Below are positions 14,802 through 22,868 of a stretch of DNA of 31,161 bases, piece by piece. Positions within the stretch are counted from its first letter, which is position 1; each line of letters opens with the position of its first letter. A model generated the notes under the pieces. It was given only the letters and a program-made list of their open reading frames with translations, was not told the DNA's origin and made no database searches. The DNA comes from a virus. The stretch spans positions 1-31,161 of IMG/VR virus record IMGVR_UViG_3300017744_001918; one strand, written 5' to 3'. Both the position numbers and the translations under genes were made by a program.

Positions 14802-16266
14802 ATAGATTAGAAAACTGTGTACTTGCGTTCACAGTCTTTTTACCTGTTGCACCTCTAGTGCCAATAATTGACATCCAGAATCTTGAAAACTCTTCGATTA
14901 CCATATTTGCCTCATCTCTACTGCTTGTGGCAAATATAGCATTTACAATATCTTTAAAAGCAATTCTATCAAATTTTTCTTCAACTAGCATTTTAGGATT
15001 TAAACCAGCATCATATTTTCTATTTGCTTCTTGTACTGCTGAAATATGCGTCCAAACATTGTGTGCCATTTGTAGTGTATAACTGAATGAATCCCAAGAA
15101 GTTTTACCTTCGTTACCCATTTTGTTTAAATCACCAGGCTTGTAACAAGTAATATCCTTCAGCATTAATCTTTTGCTGACTGCACTGTCTAAAAAATTAT
15201 CAAAGATGCCTTTTTCTAATACAGCATCTCTAAACAATTTTGTTTCAGTTGAAAAATCTTTATTGTCAACACTTGGTTGCATTCTATAAGTCCATTTCTT
15301 TTTGTCTTCAATTTCAATGTCAGTGTATATCTGTCCGTTTGCACTTGCTAAAAAAGGTGAAGCACAATCAAATGTAATCATAAAGTTTGGATTGTGATAC
15401 TTTCTAATTGCTCTTTGAACATCTGTTAGTAGCACTGCCCACTCTAATTTACTTGTACCTAAGAAGTGCATCACATCATGTACACCTTTTTCTAGTAAGC
15501 CGTCAAATCTCAAAGCCACTAGACGTTTCAATGCCAAATGTATATCACACATATTCTGACCACCCATTGCCCAACCATTAAAGTGTGTGCTAGGATGTAT
15601 CTTTGGATCACAATAGTCTTTCATTTGTGTGTACCAATCGTCTGCTTGTTGGAAGTTTTCACCTTGCAGTACATTTAAAAACTTACAATTACCATTTCTA
15701 TTTTTCATAAAATAGTCGTTGTTAATTTTTGTACCATCAACTGCTTCTTGATATGAACTGATTTTACTTGCCGCCGCACCCGCAGGAGAACGAGATACCC
15801 AAGCAGGTATATCCAATATCATACCATAGTCCATATTACCATCCATAAACGCCAACACTTGTTCACGTTTCTTTTTAGCCTTAGGACAATTAGAATCTTT
15901 CCAATCACCTTCCCAAACACCTTTACCAATCTGGAAACCACCTGAATCGCCAAGTACCCAATTGTCTTTTCTGTCTCTATTTCTAATAATATCGTCTCTT
16001 ACAGAAAAGTGATCCATATTCAAATCAGCATGACCCGCCGAATATAAATGCCACTTGTAATAGAAATAAGTGTCTTTGGAACTCATATAATTCATTCCTT
16101 CAACACCATGTTCAAAGTTTTGAGGTACTCTTTCAGGTTTTATGTAGTCTTCTTGATGTCTTGCTTTACCAAGATCCCTAGCATAAAAACTGCTTAATGC
16201 AGGAAGAAAAGTTGCATAGTCTTTCTGCTTTTCAGTTAGATTATCAGTTGGTATCTTCTTATCCAT
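14788..16266 (-). CDS. dpdA: TGT-like DNA 7-deazaguanine transglycosylase (DpdA family)
   Basis: A 492-aa tRNA-guanine transglycosylase homologue. TGT landmarks in order: LGDSGGFQIG (105-114, general acid/base D107), LDIPAW (151-156, D152), NVLQGE (198-203), GWAMGG (231-236), VMHFLGTSKLEW (265-276) and the nucleophile D300 in FDCASPF, followed by NGQ. The C-terminal zinc motif (CxCxxC) of tRNA-acting TGTs is not visible. Phage DpdA proteins exchange guanine in DNA for a 7-deazaguanine and protect against restriction. FolE, QueE and a QueD-like protein in the window support this. It lies 3 nt after the clamp gene. Confidence 0.85.
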   Translation of the reverse strand: MDKKIPTDNLTEKQKDYATFLPALSSFYARDLGKARHQEDYIKPERVPQNFEHGVEGMNYMSSKDTYFYYKWHLYSAGHADLNMDHFSVRDDIIRNRDRKDNWVLGDSGGFQIGKGVWEGDWKDSNCPKAKKKREQVLAFMDGNMDYGMILDIPAWVSRSPAGAAASKISSYQEAVDGTKINNDYFMKNRNGNCKFLNVLQGENFQQADDWYTQMKDYCDPKIHPSTHFNGWAMGGQNMCDIHLALKRLVALRFDGLLEKGVHDVMHFLGTSKLEWAVLLTDVQRAIRKYHNPNFMITFDCASPFLASANGQIYTDIEIEDKKKWTYRMQPSVDNKDFSTETKLFRDAVLEKGIFDNFLDSAVSKRLMLKDITCYKPGDLNKMGNEGKTSWDSFSYTLQMAHNVWTHISAVQEANRKYDAGLNPKMLVEEKFDRIAFKDIVNAIFATSSRDEANMVIEEFSRFWMSIIGTRGATGKKTVNASTQFSNLFEEA

Positions 16267-16269
16267 ATA

Positions 16270-16998
16270 CTACTTTGTTTGTGCAGGCAATATGTAATTG
16301 TATTCACCAATTCCACTATCTACTGTAATCTGCATTGCTCCTTGATCAGAAATACTCATTTTAACTTTCCCATCAAGACTTAAAATACTGATTACTTGTT
16401 GTATCGGCCAACTCCAAGTGTTTTTTAATTCACCTGTTATATCAGATTGAAATACAAATGATCCTGCGTGTGAATTAGCATCACCAAAATAAAACATCAA
16501 TGTATTATTTTCTGTCTTCACAGTAAACACAGTTTCTTCAACGTGTGCCGCCGCCTGTAATTTTAATCTTTGTATTGCCGCAAGTTTAGGTTCAAAATCA
16601 ATATCCCAATTAGATCCTTTAAATTTAACAGATTTTAATTTTTCATTAATAATTTCAGTACTCATAAATCTGTAATCATTTTTAAAATCACCACCTGCAT
16701 TTTCAAAGTGAATATGCGTTGGAATAGTTTTGCCATTTCTCTCTGCTGACTTAACTTCGATCTTTGCTTCTTTTTGATACTCTGGACATTTCAAGTGCAA
16801 AGCCAATTTGTCTAAATTAGGCATACCAAATACACCATCAAATTCATTTACTTTATTATTTGTGTTTGCTGAAAGAATAACTGATCTGTCTTCAGCCATA
16901 CTTTCTATTTTTGTTTGTTCTTCATTGCTTACTTTTACAAGGCTAAGAAATCCTAGCGAATGTGTATGTGCAACGATGTCTTGTAAGATGTCTTTCAT
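16270..16998 (-). CDS. 45: Sliding clamp, T4 gp45-like
   Basis: A 242-aa protein similar in length to T4 gp45 (228 aa). It shows the repeated beta-alpha-beta pattern of a two-domain clamp, for example NLDKLALHLKCPE (about 61-73), and ends with a strand EYNYILPA like the gp45 end. It would ring the DNA and tether the polymerase. The gene lies two genes downstream of gp43 in the same direction, as expected. It has a strong promoter of its own at 17022-17050 and an AGGAG ribosome binding site. Sequence identity to T4 is low by eye, so the call rests partly on context. Confidence 0.78.
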   Translation of the reverse strand: MKDILQDIVAHTHSLGFLSLVKVSNEEQTKIESMAEDRSVILSANTNNKVNEFDGVFGMPNLDKLALHLKCPEYQKEAKIEVKSAERNGKTIPTHIHFENAGGDFKNDYRFMSTEIINEKLKSVKFKGSNWDIDFEPKLAAIQRLKLQAAAHVEETVFTVKTENNTLMFYFGDANSHAGSFVFQSDITGELKNTWSWPIQQVISILSLDGKVKMSISDQGAMQITVDSGIGEYNYILPAQTK

Positions 16999-17021
16999 AT
17001 TATTATTCTCCTGTTTATTAC

Positions 17022-17050
17022 ATTATATTTAGGTTTTGACGAAAAGTCAA
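17022..17050 (-). promoter_or_regulatory. Sigma70-like promoter of the clamp-dpdA unit
   Basis: TTGACT (17045-17050), 17-nt spacer, perfect TATAAT (17022-17027). It lies in the 55-nt gap after the exonuclease gene and would drive the clamp, dpdA and genes beyond. Confidence 0.76.
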
Positions 17051-17053
17051 TGA

Positions 17054-17602
17054 CTAATTGTTCCATCTTGATTTCACTCCAAAATGTTTATAAGCCTTCT
17101 GCACACTTTTGGCTTGAAAATAACAATCAGCCAATGCGTTGTGTAGTGACATTTGTATGTCTTTTCTTGGATCTTTTGGTAACATATTGAATAGAGTTCT
17201 TGAATCTCTAATTTGCCAATAGTTCCATGGGACTGGTTGTCCCAATTGAGCATACAAATTCTGTAATATGGCGTAATCAAAAAGTGGACCTTGGCACCAT
17301 AATTCGTCTATGCCTACACACCATTTGTTTAATTGTTTTACCATACTGTTTAATGAAACTCTATCTTCATCTCCTAGTGCTTCATCTCTAATTTTTTCAT
17401 CTTGTCGACCCCACCATTCTAAAGTGCCTTCATCAACGTGTCGACTTAATTCACTTTGTTCATCTACATCTACTCGTAGGTACAATCCTGCGTGTGGTTC
17501 TGAATCTGTATAAGGATCAAACTTTATAGCACCCAATGTCAATACAGTAGCATCTGGTCTGGTGCTTAATGTTTCTAAATCTATCATTCCGTGTACAGCC
17601 AT
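17054..17602 (-). CDS. dexA: 3'-5' exonuclease, DexA/DnaQ-like
   Basis: A 182-aa RNase H-fold exonuclease of the DEDD(h) group. D8 and E10 (MIDLETL), D109 (LFDYAIL), H154 (SLHNALAD) and D159 supply the five expected catalytic residues. T4 DexA degrades single-stranded DNA from the 3' end; this protein is shorter than DexA (227 aa). It is encoded directly after the polymerase with no gap, with GGAGGA as ribosome binding site. Confidence 0.85.
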   Translation of the reverse strand: MAVHGMIDLETLSTRPDATVLTLGAIKFDPYTDSEPHAGLYLRVDVDEQSELSRHVDEGTLEWWGRQDEKIRDEALGDEDRVSLNSMVKQLNKWCVGIDELWCQGPLFDYAILQNLYAQLGQPVPWNYWQIRDSRTLFNMLPKDPRKDIQMSLHNALADCYFQAKSVQKAYKHFGVKSRWNN

Positions 17603-20272
17603 CTATCCTCCAAAATCAAATAGGTTGTTAAATGTATTTTTGCTTTCAGTTGACTTGATATCCCAACCTAATACTCCAAGCAAGTTGCCTAATTTGTTAT
17701 CAATTATTGTGCTTTCCATTGTAGCATCATCAAATGGCAATTCTTTAAACCATTGTGGAATATGCAATTCGTCTACAGGATATGCAACACTAGTAAAGTC
17801 CAATGGATTCTTTTTCAATTTACATACAATTACTTTCATGCCATCCATAATTTCTTGTGAATACTTGTCGCTGTTCATACGTTTAAGTGTGTTCCAGTTG
17901 ATACTTGCTCTAACGTGTCCAGGCATATTTGCTTTACCTTGACGTGCTTCTTTTTTAGCATATTCGCCTATGTTGTTTGCTCTACGTGGAGATCCTTTCT
18001 CCCAGCCAGGTCTAGTTTTAAACTCATTTCTGAATTGTGTGATTTTATCCAACACTTGTTCTTCTGTGTTATTGTTCAGCACCATTAATAATAATTCAGA
18101 TAAAAAACTTTGAATATAAACAGGAGTATCTGATCTTTTTAAATCTAGTCCCATTGCTTTAATTTTTCCACTTTTGCCTTCTTGATCAGTTCTAAATCCT
18201 TCTAGGTCATATATCAATATGGCATATCTTTTCTTTGTAATAAACAAACCTGATGTTGCCACACTTTCTCTACCTGCTTGAATAACTTCTGCTCTTGATC
18301 TCATACAATGAAATGCTTGTCCCATAAACTTTTTAAATGAATTGTTCACTTCACCTACCACTTGATCATACAGTTTTACAACACTTTCTTTAGTCCAAGG
18401 AATTTTTCCTTCGTCTATTTCTTTTTTCAATACTTCATATGCTGAAAAGTATGCTGAATCTGTATCACCATATATCATTGCTTTACCAACATGGTTGTAT
18501 TCACCTGTTATCACTTCATTGATCTTGGATGCCATGTGTTTAGATATCTGTCTACCTGACAGTGTAGTTGATTGTCCAATACGTTTATCAAAGAATCTAC
18601 AACCAGGATTAAGAATAGCACCATACAAACTGTTTAGGTTAATCTTTTTAACAAGTTGTCTTTTATCCCAGAATTCTATTTCTGCATCGTTTTTTGCTTC
18701 TTTGGCTTTCTTCAACATAGCCTGCATATCTTTTCTTTCTTTATACCAACGTGCAAGTAGTCCAGGTATTACACCTTCAAACTCGCTTGTAAATATTGTT
18801 CCGTTTGCACTTATCATCATTGGATTATTACTTTCGAATATCATTTTGTAAATTTCAGCACCACTCATAACATCTGATTTGCCATCTTCCCAGTCTACAT
18901 TAATACTGATATCTTTTCTTTTCTCCATTACAGCATCATACTCTAATGATCCAAAATGGTTTTCCCATGCACCAGCAAATGATTTTTTTTGCAATGTCAT
19001 TTGTTCTTCAATATAGTCATCTGTGTATGTTGGTCTCAGTTGTCCCATTACACATTCAGGAGCCATGTTCAAGGCTCTAATTACAGAAGGATATAGTGAA
19101 TTAATATCCATTGATCCTATCCAACTATGTAATCCTTTTCTTGGATATGCCACATAAGCACCTGCGGCAGTTGTTGAATTTTCATCTCTCTTTGGTCTGT
19201 TGGGTACTTGTACTCCTCGTCTGTGTGCTTCATTTATAATTGCTTGTTCTGTAACTGCAACTGCTCCTAGAGTAGTTTGAAGTAATACTGTATTGGCGTG
19301 TGCCAGTTCATTTGATAGTGCTATAAATTTTAACTTTTGATCCATTTTATCCAACAGTGCAACGTCTTGTCTGTTGTATTCTATAAATGTTCTGAAGTCT
19401 TGATTGTAAAGTTGATCTAAACTGCCTTCATACACAGTTTTCTTTTCACCTATTTCATGTTCACCAATAGCATCTAGTCTATAAGAATGTCTTTCTTCAT
19501 ATGTGTATTTTCTGTAAAGTTCTAGTGAATCTAAATGCACTCTACCAACCAAGTCATATGTTTCTTGTTCTCTACCATATCTTTCAAAAGTTCTTTTCTT
19601 AGGCATTTGTTTCCACAAACACAAACGTCTTGTGTCATCTTTGCTCATTACTTTTTTAATTCTGTTTATGATGTATGGTAAGTCATAACCTTCTGAATTC
19701 CATCCTGATATTACATCAGCATCTTCAATGATATCTAAAAATGCTTTGAGCATATCTGCTTCGTCTTTGTAAAGATACACATTGTCTATGCCTTTTGTAA
19801 GTTCTTTGGCTTCTGTTATGTCCATTGTTTTAGGTGGTATAGCAAACGTAACCATAGTGCCTAGCCATTGTAATGAAACTGTGATTGCTGTGATTGGCAT
19901 GAAAGGATCGCTGGGTTGACTAAATCCTTTTTCAGGATCAAAGTCTGCTTCAATATCAAAAAATGCTATATTCAAATCAGGTGCATCTTGATTCAAATAG
20001 TTTTCACTTAAACATTGATAGATAGGATTTATATCTGATTCGAATAATGTTTTGTTTCTATTAATTGCAAGTTCTTTATGAAAATCTTTTGTGTTCTTGG
20101 AAACAATTCTACTTAAAGGTTTGCCTGTGGTACTTTTAAACTTGCCGCCTGGATCTTCATGATAGAATGTATATTTGATTGGATATTCTTTGAATATTCT
20201 TTCTTTGTTTTGTCGTTCAACAACTCTTATGATATCAGAATTTCTGTCAAAGTATCCGTCTATGTAACTCAT
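17603..20272 (-). CDS. 43: DNA polymerase, family B (T4 gp43-like)
   Basis: An 889-aa replicative polymerase, near T4 gp43 (898 aa). The proofreading domain has Exo I FFDIEAD (D106, E108), Exo II NSEGYDLPY and Exo III YNRQDVALL. The polymerase domain has motif A DINSLYPSVI, motif B KKINLNSLYGAILNPG and motif C IYGDTDSAYF. The last residues NNLFDFGG resemble the clamp-binding tail of gp43. The ATG has AGGAGA before it. The promoter lies in the preceding gene (20356-20384), and the leader carries two 14-nt repeats. No split, intein or frameshift is seen. Confidence 0.97.
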   Translation of the reverse strand: MSYIDGYFDRNSDIIRVVERQNKERIFKEYPIKYTFYHEDPGGKFKSTTGKPLSRIVSKNTKDFHKELAINRNKTLFESDINPIYQCLSENYLNQDAPDLNIAFFDIEADFDPEKGFSQPSDPFMPITAITVSLQWLGTMVTFAIPPKTMDITEAKELTKGIDNVYLYKDEADMLKAFLDIIEDADVISGWNSEGYDLPYIINRIKKVMSKDDTRRLCLWKQMPKKRTFERYGREQETYDLVGRVHLDSLELYRKYTYEERHSYRLDAIGEHEIGEKKTVYEGSLDQLYNQDFRTFIEYNRQDVALLDKMDQKLKFIALSNELAHANTVLLQTTLGAVAVTEQAIINEAHRRGVQVPNRPKRDENSTTAAGAYVAYPRKGLHSWIGSMDINSLYPSVIRALNMAPECVMGQLRPTYTDDYIEEQMTLQKKSFAGAWENHFGSLEYDAVMEKRKDISINVDWEDGKSDVMSGAEIYKMIFESNNPMMISANGTIFTSEFEGVIPGLLARWYKERKDMQAMLKKAKEAKNDAEIEFWDKRQLVKKINLNSLYGAILNPGCRFFDKRIGQSTTLSGRQISKHMASKINEVITGEYNHVGKAMIYGDTDSAYFSAYEVLKKEIDEGKIPWTKESVVKLYDQVVGEVNNSFKKFMGQAFHCMRSRAEVIQAGRESVATSGLFITKKRYAILIYDLEGFRTDQEGKSGKIKAMGLDLKRSDTPVYIQSFLSELLLMVLNNNTEEQVLDKITQFRNEFKTRPGWEKGSPRRANNIGEYAKKEARQGKANMPGHVRASINWNTLKRMNSDKYSQEIMDGMKVIVCKLKKNPLDFTSVAYPVDELHIPQWFKELPFDDATMESTIIDNKLGNLLGVLGWDIKSTESKNTFNNLFDFGG

Positions 20273-20287
20273 TTGTTCTCCTTTTTG

Positions 20288-20330
20288 TCATTTGTGGCTG
20301 ACAAAATACCAAATAATCACTTGTGGCTGA
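20288..20330 (-). repeat. Two direct repeats in the DNA polymerase leader
   Basis: TCAGCCACAARTGA occurs on the minus strand at 20317-20330 and 20288-20301, differing at one position and 29 nt apart. Both lie between the predicted transcription start (near 20349) and the ATG at 20272. A short hairpin (GGCT/AGCC, 20325-20337) overlaps the first copy. T4 gp43 represses its own translation by binding a hairpin in its leader, so an operator is plausible. Confidence 0.65.
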
Positions 20331-20336
20331 TTGAGC

Positions 20337-20570
20337 CTAACGCAAATAATATAACAGTATACCACCTAAACCGGTAATTGTCAATACTAAATTTGTTGTT
20401 ATTAGTGCAGGTTCTTTCCAAATTAATGAAACAATTAACCAAACTACTCCGCCCATTGCTAAAAGTATTGGTCCTATTGGATAAAGTTCTGGAAAACCTG
20501 CGTTAACGAACGTTCCTACAATTAAAGTAAATGTAGCAATCCATTTTAAAGTTTGATCAATTTTTTTCAT
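20337..20570 (-). CDS. Small membrane protein
   Basis: A 77-aa protein with three hydrophobic segments (about residues 10-26, 32-50 and 55-75), so an inner-membrane protein is likely. The ATG at 20570 is preferred; a TTG three codons earlier is the alternative. It overlaps the GMP reductase gene by 14 nt. Its last codons carry the predicted DNA polymerase promoter. Function unknown. Confidence 0.7.
   Translation of the reverse strand: MKKIDQTLKWIATFTLIVGTFVNAGFPELYPIGPILLAMGGVVWLIVSLIWKEPALITTNLVLTITGLGGILLYYLR
20356..20384 (-). promoter_or_regulatory. Predicted promoter of the DNA polymerase gene
   Basis: Perfect TTGACA (20379-20384), 17-nt spacer, TATACT (20356-20361, 5 of 6) with an extended -10 TGG. 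It is embedded in the 3' end of the membrane protein gene and predicts a leader of about 77 nt. Confidence 0.72.
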
Positions 20571-21609
20571 ATCTGTCAAATACTCTGTTGATTACATTGT
20601 TCACTCTAACAAAGTGTGCCGCTTTTGGCATATCTTTAATTCTTCTTGCTCCAATGTAAGTACAAGTGCTTCTTACTCCACCTAATATTTGTTCAACAGT
20701 CTCTCTGACTGGGCCTTTATCTTCTAGTGTTACTGTTTTGCCTTCTACGCCTCTGTATCCGTCTTTTCTTTGTCCGTGTGTGTTTAATGCTGTCTGTGAA
20801 GCCATGCCATAAAACACCCTTTTACCATCTTTTAACTCTAATTCTGATTCATCATGTCCTGCTAACATTCCACCTAGCATAACAAAATGTGCACCACCGC
20901 TTAATGCTTTTGCAACATCACCTGGTTGTGTGCAACCTCCGTCTGCAATAATATGACCACCAACACCATTTGCGGCATCTGAACATTCCATAATTGCTGA
21001 AAACTGTGGAACGCCAACTCCTGTTTGTGTTCTTGTAGTACATACACTGCCTGGACCTATACCAACTTTAACAATGTCAGCACCTTTTATAATTAATTCT
21101 TCAGTCATGTTTGGCGTCACAACATTGCCAGCAATGATTATTTTTTCTGGATATTCTTCTCTAATTTTTGTTACAAAGTCTACAAATGATTCATGATAAG
21201 CATTCGCAACATCAATTGTTATACAAGGTATATCAGGAAATGATGACATCACTTGTTTTAATGTTTGGTAATCTGTAGCATCTTCGTTGTGTATTGCTCC
21301 AGTGCCTACACAGGCAGAAACATATTTAAATTTAAGTCCTGTGCCTGCCGCCTGCTTCCAATCATCTAATGTATAATGCTTTCTAATTACTGTAAGCATT
21401 TTATATTCTTGTAGTACTCTTGCCATAGAAAAAGTTCCTACACCATCCATATTGGATGCTACAATAGGAACATATGATAATTCTTTACCACTGTTTCTAA
21501 ATTTAAATTTTCTTAAAATGTCAACGTCACGTCTTGAATTTAATGTGGATCTTTTAGGTTGTAGCAATACGTCTGAATAATCTAAATGTATGTTATAATC
21601 AATTCTCAT
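20557..21609 (-). CDS. guaC: GMP reductase
   Basis: A 350-aa IMPDH/GMPR-family enzyme, length as for GuaC (about 347 aa). It reduces GMP to IMP with NADPH and releases ammonia. The catalytic Cys is C190 in GIGPGSVCTTR, E289 (GVEGKTV) corresponds to the GuaC catalytic Glu, and GGCTQPGDVAKA and ILGGVRSTCTYIGA are GMPR-like. There is no CBS domain insertion, unlike most IMP dehydrogenases, which supports GMP reductase. It would rebalance purines from guanine toward adenine, which suits an AT-rich phage. A consensus promoter inside the preceding gene may drive it. Confidence 0.92.
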   Translation of the reverse strand: MRIDYNIHLDYSDVLLQPKRSTLNSRRDVDILRKFKFRNSGKELSYVPIVASNMDGVGTFSMARVLQEYKMLTVIRKHYTLDDWKQAAGTGLKFKYVSACVGTGAIHNEDATDYQTLKQVMSSFPDIPCITIDVANAYHESFVDFVTKIREEYPEKIIIAGNVVTPNMTEELIIKGADIVKVGIGPGSVCTTRTQTGVGVPQFSAIMECSDAANGVGGHIIADGGCTQPGDVAKALSGGAHFVMLGGMLAGHDESELELKDGKRVFYGMASQTALNTHGQRKDGYRGVEGKTVTLEDKGPVRETVEQILGGVRSTCTYIGARRIKDMPKAAHFVRVNNVINRVFDRYEKN

Positions 21610-21898
21610 TAAAAAAGTCCTTTATGTTTACTGCTCTATCATCAACCCAAACATCATATACCGGTTTCTTCATATTGATTGAAGTGTGTTTTACTCCCCA
21701 ATCGTTAAGTTGCTTGTTGGTAAGTTCTGTCCAGTCTATTCCAGAATTACCACCTCTTGCTGTCCAATAATGGAGTTCATGTCCTTCATCAAACAGTTTG
21801 TTCAACTTTGCAATCCGTTCCATATCGGGTTGACTTTGTTCGTAATTGCTATCTTTATTATAGCAAATTGTGTTATCGATGTCAACCATATACTTCAT
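21599..21898 (-). CDS. Small HAD-superfamily phosphatase
   Basis: A 99-aa HAD-like protein with a minimal cap. Motif I is VDIDNTI (nucleophile D6, acid D8), motif II is YWTARGG (about 45-51), and motif III/IV is DVWVDDRAVN. The ATG at 21898 overlaps the preceding stop (TAATG) with GAGGT before it; an upstream in-frame start lies inside the previous gene. Substrates may be small sugar or nucleotide phosphates. A promoter sits within the codons of motif I. Confidence 0.8.
   Translation of the reverse strand: MKYMVDIDNTICYNKDSNYEQSQPDMERIAKLNKLFDEGHELHYWTARGGNSGIDWTELTNKQLNDWGVKHTSINMKKPVYDVWVDDRAVNIKDFFNEN
21857..21885 (-). promoter_or_regulatory. Consensus sigma70 promoter inside the HAD gene
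   Basis: Perfect TTGACA (21880-21885), 17-nt spacer, perfect TATAAT (21857-21862), extended -10 TGC. The boxes are encoded by codons of the VDIDNTICYN motif. It points to guaC and the genes beyond. Confidence 0.76.
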
Positions 21899-22188
21899 TA
21901 CCAGTACCTCATTGCTATACCAAACCCAAGAATATTCATGCAAAGGAAATAACTAACCAACATTGTGGGCCAGACTAATTTTCTTCTGTAAAAAGTGAAT
22001 ATGGCTAATGCTGAACCTATTATGAAAAATGGATAGACAATACGCATATCGGGATCTGTGGCATTAAGTGCCAACGTCATACTTGCAACAATGTTTACAA
22101 CTGTACTGATCATTTCCAACCAGAAGCATAACTTGTCTTGCTTGTATGACTCTTCGAAGTATCTGATTATTTTATTTGTCTTTGCCAA
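21898..22188 (-). CDS. Small membrane protein with TTG start
   Basis: A 96-aa protein with about three hydrophobic segments (residues 22-42, 48-66 and 73-92). The reading frame is closed just upstream by TGA, so translation must start at TTG (22188) or much later. It overlaps the DsbA-like gene by 17 nt and may be translated by coupling. Function unknown. Confidence 0.65.
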   Translation of the reverse strand: MAKTNKIIRYFEESYKQDKLCFWLEMISTVVNIVASMTLALNATDPDMRIVYPFFIIGSALAIFTFYRRKLVWPTMLVSYFLCMNILGFGIAMRYW

Positions 22189-22432
22189 CTGCGATAATCA
22201 AGTTTTCTAACGAATCAAAGTCGTCTGAATATTTGTGCCATTCACCTTTATGAGCAATCTTAATTGCTTTGTTAATCAGTGATGGTTTAACTTCTAATTC
22301 TTCGGCAACCGCTTTCACAGTGTCTTTCAAACCTGAACTTAAATCTTCAACTTCAGAAAGCACATTGGCTCCTTCGTCGATGATCCTTTTCAGTTTTGCT
22401 TGTTCTTCTGGACCGTATGTTCTTGCTGACAT
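22172..22432 (-). CDS. dsbA: DsbA-like double-stranded DNA-binding protein
   Basis: An 86-aa charged, mostly helical protein similar in size to T4 DsbA (89 aa), a double-stranded DNA-binding protein implicated in late transcription. Shared features are the acidic N-terminal helix, a central segment around KAVAEELEVKPSLINKAI and a Lys/His-containing end. The start has AGGAGA. The match is moderate. Confidence 0.6.
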   Translation of the reverse strand: MSARTYGPEEQAKLKRIIDEGANVLSEVEDLSSGLKDTVKAVAEELEVKPSLINKAIKIAHKGEWHKYSDDFDSLENLIIAVGKDK

Positions 22433-22433
22433 A

Positions 22434-22856
22434 TTATTCTCCTTTGTATGAGTCTAGTGTTCTTTGAAATTTACCTGCGTGTGACTTCTCTGCTTTTGCT
22501 AGTGTTTCAAACCAATCAGCAATTTCTTCAAAGCCTTCGTCTCTAGCAGTTCTTGCCATACCAGGGTACATATCTGTGTACTCATGTGTTTCACCTTTGA
22601 TTGCAGATTTAAGATTATCTTCTGTTTCACCCATCTTTTCACCTGTTGCTGGATCTCCAACTTCTTCTAGGTATTCTAGATGTCCGTGTGCGTGTCCTGT
22701 CTCACCTTCTGCTGTGCTTCTAAATACTGCGGCAACATCTGGTGCTCCTTCGATGTCTGCCTTTTGAGCAAAGTAAAGATATCTTCTGTTTGCTTGGCTT
22801 TCACCTGAGAATGCATCTTTTAAGTTTTGTGCTGTTTTACTTTCTTTTAGTTCCAT
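22434..22856 (-). CDS. Rubrerythrin-like diiron protein
   Basis: A 140-aa ferritin-like protein with the rubrerythrin ligands: E19 (FSGESQAN), E52 with H55 (EGETGHAHGH), E89 and E92 (KGETHEY), and E123 with H126 (KAEKSHAGKF). The rubredoxin domain of classical rubrerythrin is absent, so an outside reductant is needed. Rubrerythrins reduce hydrogen peroxide. It follows the peroxiredoxin gene by 12 nt with an AAGGAG site, forming an oxidative-stress pair. Confidence 0.9.
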   Translation of the reverse strand: MELKESKTAQNLKDAFSGESQANRRYLYFAQKADIEGAPDVAAVFRSTAEGETGHAHGHLEYLEEVGDPATGEKMGETEDNLKSAIKGETHEYTDMYPGMARTARDEGFEEIADWFETLAKAEKSHAGKFQRTLDSYKGE

Positions 22857-22868
22857 CTTTTTCTCCTT

